Below are positions 1 through 8,128 of a stretch of DNA of 64,000 nt, one piece after another. Each line of letters begins with the position of its first letter. The stretch's first letter is position 1. The notes under the pieces were generated by a model. It searched no databases, had not been told where the DNA came from, and saw nothing but the letters and a program-made list of their open reading frames with translations. The stretch spans positions 310,001 through 374,000 of the forward strand of contig NZ_JAAKXW010000003.1 of assembly GCF_011752045.1 (NCBI RefSeq), read 5' to 3'. This DNA is from Microbacterium hydrocarbonoxydans (GTDB lineage Bacteria; Actinomycetota; Actinomycetes; Actinomycetales; Microbacteriaceae). The position numbers were made by a program, and so were the translations under genes.

Positions 1-468
1 GATGCCGCCGTTGTCGTCGCGGCCCAGCACCGTGTAGAGGATGCCGTCGTCCGGCCCCTCGTTGGTGAAGCCGCGGAAGATCCACGTCGGGATCGTGACG
101 ATGTCGCCGTCGGTGCTGACGTACTCCCCCTGCTTGCCGTCCACGCCCCAGCGGAGGCGGAACTCGCCGCCGAGGTTGATGAACACCTCGGCGGTGAAGT
201 GCAGGTGGAGGTTGTTCGAGATGCCGTTCGGCATGCCGGCCGCACCGGTGTTGAATCCGTGGTTCTCCTCGAGGTTCACGTACTGGTTCGCGTTCTGGGA
301 GACCCCCGCGCCGATGAACGCGTAGTTCTCCTTGCGGTCGGAACCCGGCGTGCGGCAGTCGATGAATGCGGAGTTGCAGGGGACCCAGTCCGTTCGACGG
401 ATCGTCCGTCGCTCGATCTCGGCCGTGTCGACGGTGACCTCTCGGCTGTCGACGATGACGTCGCTCAT
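1..468 (-). CDS. cupin-domain protein, 3' end outside the window
   Basis: The first 156 codons are visible and the gene runs off the left edge. The ATG is preceded by a good AGGAGAAG ribosome-binding site. A His-rich cupin core (NNLHLHFTAEVF) is followed by a GGEFRLRWG turn and a second strand set (TIPTWIFRGFTNEG), as in cupin dioxygenases or isomerases of the gentisate/homogentisate type. It lies 29 nt downstream of the double NTF2-like gene and is probably co-transcribed from the operator-controlled promoter at 1539-1567. A catabolic role is inferred from the surrounding dehydrogenases, aldolase and importer. The substrate cannot be read from the sequence. Confidence 0.8.
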   Translation of the reverse strand, partial: MSDVIVDSREVTVDTAEIERRTIRRTDWVPCNSAFIDCRTPGSDRKENYAFIGAGVSQNANQYVNLEENHGFNTGAAGMPNGISNNLHLHFTAEVFINLGGEFRLRWGVDGKQGEYVSTDGDIVTIPTWIFRGFTNEGPDDGILYTVLGRDDNGGI

Positions 469-497
469 TCTTCTTCTCCTTGTCGATCAGTCTGTGA

Positions 498-1478
498 TCA
501 GTAGATGTTGCTCGGGCCGACCGGCTCGTCGCCGCGCATACCGGCGATCTGCGCCCGGAGGGCGATGTCGTCCCACAGGCGCACCTCCTTGACGAGTGCG
601 CCCTGATGGAACGTGAACTGCGAGATGCCGAGCACGTCGACAGGCTTGCCGGTGAGCGGACCGTAGTTCGGCCTGCCGCTGTAGGCGCCCGTGAACTTCC
701 AGGTCACGGCGACGCGGAGGCCGGCGTAGCGCACGTCGTAGTTGGTCTGGATGTCGCGGATCTCGAACTGTCCCGCGGGGAAGGCCTCGAGGAATCGCAG
801 CAGCGCGCGGCGGTAGCCCTCCGGTCGGATGATGACCTTGTTGCCGACGGTGAGGAGCACGAGGTCGCGATGGAAGTACTTCTCCACCTTCTGCAGGTCA
901 CGATCGTTCCAGACCGTCTGGATCATGTCGATCACGGTCTCCACCTCGGAGCGGTAGTCGTTCGGGCGGGGACCGGAATCGCCCACCGCGATCGGATCGG
1001 CCGGCGCCGGCTCCGTCCATGAGCCGGTGTAACCGCGGAACGCCTGAGCGCGGGCGAGCTCGTCGAGGTCGTCGCCGCGCTCGAGAGCGCCGGCGAGCGA
1101 GTCTCGGACGACCCACTCCTCGACCATGCGGCCGCGACGGTAGAGGCAGTTCGCGATGGTGCGGCTGTGCGCCGAGGTCTGCAGCTGGCCGGAGAGCACG
1201 AGGTGGGAGCTGAGGAACGCGTCGTCTCCGCGCGCCTCCCAGATGACGTCCTCGGCCTGTCCGGTGCGGTCGGGGGTGGCCGAGATGCGCATGAGCGTCC
1301 CCTCGATGACCTCGTCGCGCGTCGTGGAGGTGCCGTAGGCGCCGTGCACGATCGAGTCGGGTTCGTAGTTCTCCCGGATGTAGTGGATCGAACGATCCAC
1401 CCAGATCAGGTCGGTGACCTCACGGATGAAGTCGTCGGGGTCCTTGTACGGCAGATAGGCGACCGGGTCGAGAGACAC
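498..1478 (-). CDS. tandem NTF2/SnoaL-like double-domain protein
   Basis: A 326-aa protein made of two NTF2-like (SnoaL-type) cone domains, roughly residues 5-140 and 180-310. Such folds serve as small dehydratases, ester cyclases or isomerases, or as binding domains. The frame stays open 93 nt further upstream, but GTG at 1478 is preferred: AAGGAG lies upstream and the protein then begins just before the first domain (VSLDPVAYLPYKDPDD). Upstream are a hairpin leader (1503-1529) and a promoter carrying a LacI-type operator. It is the first gene of the leftward unit with the cupin gene. The exact reaction is unknown; a polar or hydroxy-acid catabolic role is inferred from context only. Confidence 0.8.
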   Translation of the reverse strand: MSLDPVAYLPYKDPDDFIREVTDLIWVDRSIHYIRENYEPDSIVHGAYGTSTTRDEVIEGTLMRISATPDRTGQAEDVIWEARGDDAFLSSHLVLSGQLQTSAHSRTIANCLYRRGRMVEEWVVRDSLAGALERGDDLDELARAQAFRGYTGSWTEPAPADPIAVGDSGPRPNDYRSEVETVIDMIQTVWNDRDLQKVEKYFHRDLVLLTVGNKVIIRPEGYRRALLRFLEAFPAGQFEIRDIQTNYDVRYAGLRVAVTWKFTGAYSGRPNYGPLTGKPVDVLGISQFTFHQGALVKEVRLWDDIALRAQIAGMRGDEPVGPSNIY

Positions 1479-1502
1479 GCTGTTTTCACTCCTTGGACGA
1501 TG

Positions 1503-1529
1503 GCCCGCATCTCGTCGATGAATGCGGGC
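1503..1529 (-). other. small hairpin in the 5' leader of the NTF2-like gene
   Basis: GCCCGCAT (1503-1510) pairs perfectly with ATGCGGGC (1522-1529) across an 11-nt loop. It lies between the predicted promoter (1539-1567) and the GTG at 1478, so it would be in the untranslated leader. Without a T-run it could stabilise the leader, or act as the end of the upstream lacI transcript. Confidence 0.4.
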
Positions 1530-1538
1530 TTCGTCGTC

Positions 1539-1567
1539 AGTGTATGCGTATGCACAAGCGAGTGCAA
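1539..1567 (-). promoter_or_regulatory. promoter with LacI-type operator for the NTF2-like/cupin unit
   Basis: On the minus strand TTGCAC (1567-1562), a 17-nt spacer and TACACT (1544-1539) form a good sigma70-type promoter. The imperfect 16-bp palindrome GTGTATGCGTATGCAC at 1540-1555 lies across the spacer and -10, centred on CG as LacI operators are. The same motif recurs at 2659-2674, 2680-2695, 9444-9459 and 9499-9514, next to the other genes of this locus. Confidence 0.65.
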
Positions 1568-1609
1568 GCATGAGTTGAAAGACACACGGGTGCTTGGTAT
1601 GACGACCGC

Positions 1610-2611
1610 TCAGTCCGCGGAGACGGGCCCCAGTGTGCGCCGCTCGACGAACGCCGACTCGAAACGGGTGTTCGCGATCGGCGCCGAGCGGTCCTCGATC
1701 CGGCGCACGATGAGGTCGGCGGCGGCCGCGGCCATCGCCGCGATGTCGTAGCCGATCGTGGCGAGGCCGATGATCGGCCAGGCCGCCTCCGGAAGGTCGT
1801 CGAAGCCGATGACCGAGAGGTCGTCGGGGACGCGCAGCCCTGCACGATGCGCGGCGTTCAGGACGCCGTAGGCGACGACGTCGTTGCCGCAGAAGAGGAG
1901 GGTCGGACGCTGCTCGCCGTCGAGGATCTCTGCCGCCGCCTCCTCGCCGGCGGCAGCCCCGTAGGGGACCCGGCGCGTATCGGCCTCGGCGAGCGTCAGC
2001 CCGTGCCGGAGGAGCGCCGCGCGCAGAGCGGACTCCCGCGCCTGCGCCGTGCTCGTGTTGCTCGGTCCGAGGACGGCGCCGACCCGGCGATGCCCGAGCT
2101 CCGCCGCCCTGGCGACAGCCCGCTCGTATCCCGCTGTCGGGTCGACCACGGTCGCGTCGGCGTCGACGAGCGCGCCGGTCCGGTTGAAGTACACGAACGG
2201 GAGCCCGCGGTCCTTGAGTCGCAGCGGCACGGGCGACTCGACGATCGTGGTGGCGAGGATCAGGCCGTCCAGGCCGTTGGCGAGGAGGCGCTCGACGATC
2301 GTGTCGTTGTCTGCGGACTCGGTGTGCAGCATGAGCTGATAGCCGAGCGTCTCGAGCTCGCGATGGACCGGCGCGATGATGTGCGAGTAGAACTGGTTGT
2401 CGAGGTCCGTCAGGAGGAGGCCGATGCGGCGCGTGCGGCCGGATGACAGGGCCCGGCCGGCCTCGCTGGGCACGTACCCGAGCAGCTGCGCCGCCTCTCG
2501 CACGCGGACCTTGGTCGCTTCCGACACCCGCGAGTCGTCTCGGAGGGCCCTGGAGACCGTCGGTTGGGACACACCGGCCAGACGCGCGACATCCCGGCTC
2601 GTGACGACCAT
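1610..2611 (-). CDS. LacI-family transcriptional repressor of the catabolic locus
   Basis: A 333-aa, full-length LacI/GalR protein. The N-terminal helix-turn-helix (DVARLAGVSQPTVSRALRD, residues 7-25) and hinge helix (PSEAGRALSSGRT) lead into a periplasmic-binding-protein-like effector domain (residues ~62-330). GAGGGGAGG precedes the ATG. It is divergent from the histidinol-dehydrogenase-like gene and upstream of the NTF2-like/cupin genes. Near-identical CG-centred palindromes at all three promoters of the locus, including the one shared with this gene, make it the likely local repressor and autoregulator. The inducer is unknown, probably the imported substrate or a breakdown product. Confidence 0.93.
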   Translation of the reverse strand: MVVTSRDVARLAGVSQPTVSRALRDDSRVSEATKVRVREAAQLLGYVPSEAGRALSSGRTRRIGLLLTDLDNQFYSHIIAPVHRELETLGYQLMLHTESADNDTIVERLLANGLDGLILATTIVESPVPLRLKDRGLPFVYFNRTGALVDADATVVDPTAGYERAVARAAELGHRRVGAVLGPSNTSTAQARESALRAALLRHGLTLAEADTRRVPYGAAAGEEAAAEILDGEQRPTLLFCGNDVVAYGVLNAAHRAGLRVPDDLSVIGFDDLPEAAWPIIGLATIGYDIAAMAAAAADLIVRRIEDRSAPIANTRFESAFVERRTLGPVSAD

Positions 2612-2647
2612 CTGACGCCTCCCCTCGACCTAGCGAATTCTAACGCC

Positions 2648-2695
2648 TTGACGCTCGCGTGCATACGTGGTCATAATCTAGACATACGTATGCAA
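2648..2695 (+). promoter_or_regulatory. promoter with two LacI-type operators for the HisD-like/SDR/aldolase operon
   Basis: TTGACG (2648-2653), 18 nt and CATAAT (2672-2677) form a strong rightward promoter. One operator copy (2659-2674, half GTGCATACG) lies between the -35 and -10. A second, with the perfect core CATACGTATG (2680-2695), lies over the likely transcription start. The ribosome-binding site AAAGGA follows at 2698-2703. The arrangement fits direct repression by the divergent LacI protein. Confidence 0.7.
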
Positions 2696-2709
2696 CGAAA
2701 GGATGGGCC

Positions 2710-4038
2710 ATGCCCCTGCATCTGAAGTCCGCGCCGACGAAGACGTTCGCGGACACCGCGCAGCAGGATGTCGCCGAACGCGTACGCGCGATCATCGGCG
2801 ACATCCGCGAGAACGGCGACGCCGCCGTCCGACGGTACGCCGAGCAGTTCGACGACTGGAGCCCCGAGTCATACCGCCTCTCCGACACCGAGATCGGTCG
2901 GATCATCGGCACGCTCCCTGCGCAGGTGATCACGGACATCGAGTTCGTGCAGAACCAGGTGCGCCGCTTCGCCCAGGCCCAGCGCGACTCGCTCGCCGAC
3001 ATCGAGGTCGAGACGCTGCCCGGCGTCCTCCTCGGCCAGAAGCACGTCCCCGTGCAGGCCGCCGGCGCCTACATCCCCGGCGGGAAGTATCCGCTCACGG
3101 CGTCCGCCCACATGACGATCATCACCGCGAAGGTCGCGGGGGTCCCGCGCGTGGTCGCGTGCACCCCGCCGATCCGCGGCCAGATCCCCGCAGCCACGGT
3201 CGCCGCCATGAAGATGGCGGGTGCGGACGAGATCTACATCCTCGGCGGCGTGCAGGCGGTGGCCGCCATGGCCGTCGGCACCGACACGATCGCGCCGGTC
3301 AACATGATCGCCGGTCCCGGCAACGCCTACGTGGCCGAGGCGAAACGGCAGCTCTTCGGCGAGGTCGGGATCGACCTGTTCGCCGGTCCCACCGAGATCC
3401 TCATCGTCGCCGATGAGCACGCCGACCCGTTCTTCACCGCGGTCGACCTGCTCTCCCAGGCCGAGCACGGCCCCGACTCGCCCGCGGTTCTCGTCACCAC
3501 CTCGCAGAAGCTGGGCGAGGAGGTCATGGACTGGATCGAGCGGATCCTCCCCGGCCTGCCGACTCGGGACTACGCAGGACCGGCGTGGCGCGACTGGGGC
3601 CAGGTGATCGTCGCGGACGACCTCGACGAGGCGTACCGCATCGCCGACGACTTCGCGTTCGAGCACGTTCAGATCTTCACCGAGAACCCGCGCGAGGCCC
3701 TCACGAAGATGCACGACTACGGCGCGCTCTTCCTCGGCGAGAACACCTGCGTCTCCTACGGCGACAAGGTCATTGGCACCAACCACGTGCTCCCGACGCT
3801 CGGCGCGGCGCGCTACACAGGCGGTCTCTGGGTGGGCAAGTACCTGCGCACGGTGACGTACCAGGAGGTGCAGAACACCCACTCCTCGGCCGAGCTCGGC
3901 GCGGTGTGCGGCCGGGCGGCCAGGGTGGAGCTGTTCGAGGGCCACGCCCGCTCCGGCGATGTGCGCGCCTGGCGGCACGCCGGCACCGAGTTCGCCTGGA
4001 TCGACGAGAGCCGCGCGACCGTCGCGGAAGCGCGATGA
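2710..4038 (+). CDS. histidinol-dehydrogenase-family NAD-dependent alcohol dehydrogenase (HisD/HpsN-like), catabolic paralogue
   Basis: 442 aa, the usual HisD-family length. Family zinc and catalytic positions are recognisable: Gln and His in LLSQAEHGPDS, the Glu-His pair in FAFEHVQIF, Asp in SYGDKVIGTNHVLPT and the C-terminal His in FEGHARSGDVR. The family oxidises a primary alcohol through an aldehyde to the acid with NAD. HisD does this for histidinol, HpsN for sulfopropanediol. There are no other his genes here, and the gene heads an operon with an SDR and an aldolase under LacI-type control, so a catabolic substrate other than histidinol is inferred. The ATG overlap at the 3' end couples it to the SDR. 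Confidence 0.85.
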   Translation: MPLHLKSAPTKTFADTAQQDVAERVRAIIGDIRENGDAAVRRYAEQFDDWSPESYRLSDTEIGRIIGTLPAQVITDIEFVQNQVRRFAQAQRDSLADIEVETLPGVLLGQKHVPVQAAGAYIPGGKYPLTASAHMTIITAKVAGVPRVVACTPPIRGQIPAATVAAMKMAGADEIYILGGVQAVAAMAVGTDTIAPVNMIAGPGNAYVAEAKRQLFGEVGIDLFAGPTEILIVADEHADPFFTAVDLLSQAEHGPDSPAVLVTTSQKLGEEVMDWIERILPGLPTRDYAGPAWRDWGQVIVADDLDEAYRIADDFAFEHVQIFTENPREALTKMHDYGALFLGENTCVSYGDKVIGTNHVLPTLGAARYTGGLWVGKYLRTVTYQEVQNTHSSAELGAVCGRAARVELFEGHARSGDVRAWRHAGTEFAWIDESRATVAEAR

Positions 4039-4793
4039 CCGACCTCACGGGACGCAGCGCCGTGGTGACCGGCGGCGGCAGCGGGCTCGGGGCGGCCATC
4101 GCCCGCGCGCTGCACGCCGCCGGCGCCGAGGTGATCCTCGTCGGCCGCGACGAGCGCAGGCTCGCCGCGGCCGTCGAGAAGCTCGGCGAGCGCGCACGGT
4201 GGCTGCCCTGCGACGTGTCCGACCCGGCATCCGTCGACGCGCTGCGGACGGAGCTCGCCCGCACCGAGGTCTCGATCCTCGTGAACAACGCCGGCATCGC
4301 CGGACCGGTCGCCGCCCTCACCGACATCGAGGTCGACGACTGGGACGAGGTCTTCCACGTGAACGTGCGAGGCACCTTCCTCCTCTGCAAGGCACTGCTG
4401 CCCGGAATGATCGCCCGCGGGGACGGGGACGTCATCAACATCGCCTCGGTGTCCGGCAAGCGCCCGCTGGCGCACCGCACACCGTACTGCGCATCGAAGA
4501 TGGCCGTGATCGGCCTCACCTCGACCCTGGCGTTCGAGGTCGGCCCGGCGGGGGTGCGGGTGAACTCGCTCTCCCCTGGCCCGGTCGCCGGTCCGCGCAT
4601 GGAGCGCAACTTCCGCCTGGAGGCGGAGCGCTCCGGATCGAGCGTCGACGAGGCGGAGCGGGCCTTCGTCTCCCGCGCCGCGCTGGGACGCATGGTCACC
4701 GAGGAGGAGGTGGGAGCCGCGGTCGTCGCGATGCTCGGGATGCCGGGGATGTGCGGCGCCGACGTCGACCTCTCCGCCGGGATGGTGGCGTGA
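4035..4793 (+). CDS. short-chain dehydrogenase/reductase (SDR)
   Basis: A 252-aa classical SDR. It has the Rossmann nucleotide motif TGGGSGLG (residues 12-19), the NNAG strand motif, and a catalytic Ser followed by Tyr151-x3-Lys155 (YCASK). It would oxidise or reduce a hydroxyl/carbonyl with NAD(P). The start ATG overlaps the preceding stop (ATGA), and its own stop overlaps the aldolase start, so the three enzymes are translationally coupled and probably act in sequence on one substrate. The specificity is unknown. Confidence 0.92.
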   Translation: MTDLTGRSAVVTGGGSGLGAAIARALHAAGAEVILVGRDERRLAAAVEKLGERARWLPCDVSDPASVDALRTELARTEVSILVNNAGIAGPVAALTDIEVDDWDEVFHVNVRGTFLLCKALLPGMIARGDGDVINIASVSGKRPLAHRTPYCASKMAVIGLTSTLAFEVGPAGVRVNSLSPGPVAGPRMERNFRLEAERSGSSVDEAERAFVSRAALGRMVTEEEVGAAVVAMLGMPGMCGADVDLSAGMVA

Positions 4794-5533
4794 TGACCTC
4801 TCTGCGCGCCAGGGCCCGCGCCGGAGAGAAGCTCGTCGGCGCGCTCCTGCGGATGCCGTCCGAAGAGCTCGTCGAGATGCTCGCCGTCGCCGGATTCGAC
4901 TACGTGCTGATCGACTGCGAGCACGGTCCTGCCGACGTCGTCGCGCTGCGCGCTCACATCGCCCTGGCGGCGGTGCACGGGGTGCCGGTGATCGTCCGGG
5001 TCGGCGAGGACGACCGCGGGCAGATCCTCCGCGTGCTCGACCAGGGGGCCCAGGGGATCCTCGCCCCGCACCTCGATACCGCCGCGGACGCGGCCGGCCT
5101 CGTCGACGCCTCGATCTACCCGCCGACCGGATCCCGCGGCTTCGCCACCTACAGCCGTGCCGGACGCTTCGGCGAGGTCGCCCCCTCCGCGCACCTCGAG
5201 TGGCACCTCGACAACACCCTGGTGCTGGGGATGATCGAGTCGCCGGCCGGCGTGCGCAGCGTCGACGCGATCCTCGCGACGCCGCGACTCGACGGCATCC
5301 TCGTCGGTCCGGCTGACCTTGCCGCGTCCTCAGGACCGGACGACCCGCCCGTCCCGCAATCGATCGCTGCTGTGCATGACGCTCTCGCGAGGGCTGGCTC
5401 CCTGCGCATGGACATCGTCGGCTCGCGCGCGGCCGCCGATGAGGCGTTCGCGGGGGGCGCCGACCTGGTCGTCTACAACCTCGCGGCATCGTTGATGAGG
5501 CACCTGCGCGAACTGGCCTCGCCCGCACGCTGA
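4793..5533 (+). CDS. HpcH/HpaI-family (class II) aldolase
   Basis: A 246-aa TIM-barrel aldolase of the HpcH/HpaI/citrate-lyase-beta family, which cleaves 2-keto-3-deoxy acids to pyruvate and an aldehyde with a divalent metal. Family signatures in order: YVLIDCEHGP, VIVRVG, GAQGILAPHLDT, GSRGFATYSRAGRFG, MIESPAGVRSVD (metal-binding Glu) and ILVGPADLAASSG (metal-binding Asp). ATG 4793 overlaps the SDR stop. It is last in the operon, suggesting that dehydrogenation steps yield a keto-acid that is finally cleaved here. A GC-rich hairpin follows. Confidence 0.9.
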   Translation: MTSLRARARAGEKLVGALLRMPSEELVEMLAVAGFDYVLIDCEHGPADVVALRAHIALAAVHGVPVIVRVGEDDRGQILRVLDQGAQGILAPHLDTAADAAGLVDASIYPPTGSRGFATYSRAGRFGEVAPSAHLEWHLDNTLVLGMIESPAGVRSVDAILATPRLDGILVGPADLAASSGPDDPPVPQSIAAVHDALARAGSLRMDIVGSRAAADEAFAGGADLVVYNLAASLMRHLRELASPAR

Positions 5534-5544
5534 CCACCGCCACC

Positions 5545-5573
5545 CGGGCGCCCGCGAGAACGCCGGGCGCCCG
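5545..5573. terminator. bidirectional hairpin between convergent aldolase and hydrolase genes
   Basis: Two copies of the self-complementary decamer CGGGCGCCCG (5545-5554 and 5564-5573) are separated by 9 nt in the 49-nt gap between convergent genes. A stable stem can form in either transcript. There is no T-tract, which is usual in high-GC actinobacteria. Confidence 0.55.
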
Positions 5574-5582
5574 CCCGCGCCG

Positions 5583-6293
5583 TCAGTGACGGGGCGTCAC
5601 CGCCGCCTCGGCATCCGTCGGCTGCGCCTGCCAGCACCTCACCAGCGCACCGAATGCCTCCGCGCGCTCGAGCGGAAGCATGTGACCGGCGTCCAGGGTC
5701 ACCAGCCGGGCGTCCGGCAGGCTCGAGACGATCTCGGTGTGGAAGTGCGGCGGGCAGATCACGTCGTCCAGTCCGGACACCACCAGCGTCGGCGTGTGCA
5801 CCGAGGGCAGCAGGCCAAGCAGGTCCCGCCTGCTGAGCTGCATCCTCAGCTGCGCCCGCAGCCGCTCCGCTCCGGTCTCCGCCCCCATCGCCAGCGTCCG
5901 CTCGACGACGTCCGGGCGGCGCGCCGCCTCCGGGCCGAGCAGCGCCGGCAGGATGCGGGACTGCAGCTCGCGAGCATCCGCGCCCCCATCCAGCTCGGCC
6001 AGCCACTCGCGCCAGCCGTCGCGCTGGGCGTCGGTCGGCGCCTTGGCGTTCGTGGACACGAGGCACAGTCCGCTCACGCGCTCCGGCGCGGCCGCGGCGA
6101 GCGCCATCGCGACGATGCCGCCGAGCGAGTGCCCTCCGAGCACGAACCTCTGCGGCAGCTCGGCGCACAGCGCCTCCACCTGCTCGTCGATGTCATCGCG
6201 GTCGAGCACCGGCGTGATCACCGGGCCGAGCCCGGCATCCGACCACAGGTCGCTCGTGCAGTTCATGCCGGCGAGCAGCACCAGCGCGGGCAT
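5583..6293 (-). CDS. alpha/beta-hydrolase
   Basis: A 236-aa cytoplasmic alpha/beta-hydrolase. The nucleophile elbow is GHSLGG, the acid Asp lies in SGLDDVICPP and the catalytic His in DAGHMLPLE, so the triad is complete. It would hydrolyse an ester, lactone or similar bond. It is the last gene of the leftward ABC-importer operon: its ATG starts 1 nt after the permease stop (TGACATG), so translation is coupled. It may release the transported substrate for the dehydrogenase/aldolase pathway. Substrate unknown. Confidence 0.9.
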   Translation of the reverse strand: MPALVLLAGMNCTSDLWSDAGLGPVITPVLDRDDIDEQVEALCAELPQRFVLGGHSLGGIVAMALAAAAPERVSGLCLVSTNAKAPTDAQRDGWREWLAELDGGADARELQSRILPALLGPEAARRPDVVERTLAMGAETGAERLRAQLRMQLSRRDLLGLLPSVHTPTLVVSGLDDVICPPHFHTEIVSSLPDARLVTLDAGHMLPLERAEAFGALVRCWQAQPTDAEAAVTPRH

Positions 6294-6294
6294 G

Positions 6295-7188
6295 TCAGCC
6301 CTTCACTGCGCCGTCGCTGAGACCGGCGACGAGATACTTCTGAGCGATGAACGCGATGACGAACACGGGGATGGTGAGCAGCATCGACGCGGCGCCGGCC
6401 TGCTGAAGCATCGGCAGGGTCTGCCCGAGCTGCGTGGCGATGAAGACGGGAACCGTCTTCGACGACGTGTCGGTGAGCACGAGCGCGGTGAGGTACTCCT
6501 GGAAGGCGAAGAGGAAGACGAAGATGCCTGCCGTGAGGATGCCCGGCCCCATCAGCGGGATCATCACGCGCCGGAGCATGCCGATCCGCGTGCAGCCGTC
6601 GATCATCGCCGCCTCGTCGAGCTCCTTCGGGATCTCCGCGAAGAAGTTGCGCAGCAGCCAGATCGTGAACGGCTGGTTGATCGCGACGAGGGCGATGGCC
6701 AGGGCGACCGTGGTGTCGTAGATCCCCAGCGCCCGGCTGATGTCGTACATCGGCAGGACCACCGCGAACCGGGGCAGGGCGCGGAAGACCAGCGCGAGCA
6801 CGAGCAGGCCCGCGGATACGTAGCTCGGGAACCTCGACAGCGCGTAGGCCGCCGGGATGCCGATCGCCAGCGCGACGACGGTGGCGACGACGGCCACGAC
6901 GAGCGTGTTGACGAGGTAGTCGGCGAAGTACGTCGTCTCCCAGAGATCGACGAAGGCCTGCAGCGTGGGCTCATAGCCCCAGAGCACCGGCGGGTTCGCG
7001 AACGCGACATCCGTGGGCTTGGTGACCGACAGCGTCATCCAGATGAACGGGCTGAGCACCACGACGCACAGGATGCCGAGGAGGATGCCTGTGACGACGG
7101 GCGGTCGCCCCTGCCCCGTGCGTCGGCGCTTCGGTGCACCGCTCGTGACGATGGCCCTCGTCGAGAGCTCGGCGGAGGTGAGACTCAT
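6295..7188 (-). CDS. ABC sugar-type importer, inner-membrane permease 2 (MalG-like)
   Basis: 297 aa with about six membrane segments and the EAA-type loop (EAAMIDGCTRIGMLRRVMIPLMGPG) that contacts the ATPase. The N-terminal ~30 residues are cytoplasmic. ATG 7188 overlaps the stop of permease 1 (ATGA), which decides the start even though the frame stays open much further upstream. Together with permease 1 and the lipoprotein it forms a CUT1-type importer. No ATPase gene is present here, as is common where one shared MsiK-like ATPase serves several importers. Confidence 0.92.
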   Translation of the reverse strand: MSLTSAELSTRAIVTSGAPKRRRTGQGRPPVVTGILLGILCVVVLSPFIWMTLSVTKPTDVAFANPPVLWGYEPTLQAFVDLWETTYFADYLVNTLVVAVVATVVALAIGIPAAYALSRFPSYVSAGLLVLALVFRALPRFAVVLPMYDISRALGIYDTTVALAIALVAINQPFTIWLLRNFFAEIPKELDEAAMIDGCTRIGMLRRVMIPLMGPGILTAGIFVFLFAFQEYLTALVLTDTSSKTVPVFIATQLGQTLPMLQQAGAASMLLTIPVFVIAFIAQKYLVAGLSDGAVKG

Positions 7189-8057
7189 CGTTCGGCCTTC
7201 GCTTCCTTGAAGATGCCCCGGATGAACGGGATCAGCATGATGAGGATGAGGAGGATCGTCAGGACGTTGATCGCGCTGCCGAGACCGAGCTGCTCGGCGC
7301 CGTCGGCGAACGCGACGGAGTACACGTACAGCATGATCGACTCGTTCCCGATCGACTGCGCCTGCGGCGACAGCGGGATCAGGTTGTCGAACATGCGCAG
7401 CACGTCCATGATCGTGATGAGCGTCACGAAGCCGAGGACTCCGCGGATGGTCGGGATGATCACGTTGAGGTGGGTCTGGAACGCGTTGGCGCCGTCGATC
7501 TTCGCGGCCTCCCTGAGCTCGGCAGGCACTCCCTGGAGCCCGGCGAGGATGATGAGCATCGCGAAGGGCAGCATGTGCCAGACCGTGTTCGCGATGACGA
7601 TGACGGCGTTCGGCACCTGATCGGTGAACCAGAGCACCTGCGTGCCGCCGAAGAACGCGATCAGCCGGTTCACGACCCCGCCGAAGTTGTCGTCGAAGAG
7701 CCACGAGAAGGCGACGGCGCCGACCAGGTTCGGCAGCACGTACGAGACCAGCATGATGCCGAGCACCAGGGGGCGCGACGTGGTGATGCGATTGATGCCG
7801 GTGGCGATGATGTAGCCGAACACCAGGAGTATCACCGTGGTGATCACGGTCACGGCCACTGTGAAGAGCACCGCCCGGTGGAAACGCGGATCGGTCAGAG
7901 CGTGGGTGAAGTTGTCGAACCCGACGAAGACGCCGGGTGTGCCGTAGCGGACCTGCTCGAAGCTCCACTGCACCGTGCGCACCAGCGGGAGCACGAGGAG
8001 CGCCCCCATCACCAGCAGGCTCGGGAAGAAGAGCAACCAGAACTCGCGTGCCTTCAT
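7185..8057 (-). CDS. ABC sugar-type importer, inner-membrane permease 1 (MalF-like)
   Basis: 290 aa, hydrophobic, about six membrane helices, with the coupling loop EAAKIDGANAFQTHLNVIIP in the C-terminal half. A strong AGGAGGG site lies 6 nt before the ATG. It follows the binding-protein gene after a 71-nt gap containing a 13-bp hairpin, and overlaps permease 2 by 4 nt. It is part of the predicted LacI-controlled uptake system for the substrate of the neighbouring catabolic enzymes. Confidence 0.93.
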   Translation of the reverse strand: MKAREFWLLFFPSLLVMGALLVLPLVRTVQWSFEQVRYGTPGVFVGFDNFTHALTDPRFHRAVLFTVAVTVITTVILLVFGYIIATGINRITTSRPLVLGIMLVSYVLPNLVGAVAFSWLFDDNFGGVVNRLIAFFGGTQVLWFTDQVPNAVIVIANTVWHMLPFAMLIILAGLQGVPAELREAAKIDGANAFQTHLNVIIPTIRGVLGFVTLITIMDVLRMFDNLIPLSPQAQSIGNESIMLYVYSVAFADGAEQLGLGSAINVLTILLILIMLIPFIRGIFKEAKAER

Positions 8058-8075
8058 GTGCGTCCCTCCTGGACG

Positions 8076-8109
8076 GACTGTGGCCTGAACTCTCGCTCAG
8101 GCCACAGTC
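8076..8109 (-). other. intercistronic hairpin between binding-protein and permease genes
   Basis: A perfect 13-bp stem, GACTGTGGCCTGA (8076-8088) against TCAGGCCACAGTC (8097-8109), with an 8-nt loop, in the 71-nt gap after the binding-protein stop. It has no T-run. Such structures commonly protect the upstream message or attenuate read-through, giving more binding protein than permease. An equivalent hairpin occupies the same position in the second ABC operon (47641-47673). Confidence 0.6.
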
Positions 8110-8128
8110 GTCGACCGTCGGTCGTGGA

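Noticed and set aside
2710..4038. Histidine biosynthesis hisD
   Set aside because: No other his genes; the operon partners and LacI-type control indicate a catabolic paralogue.
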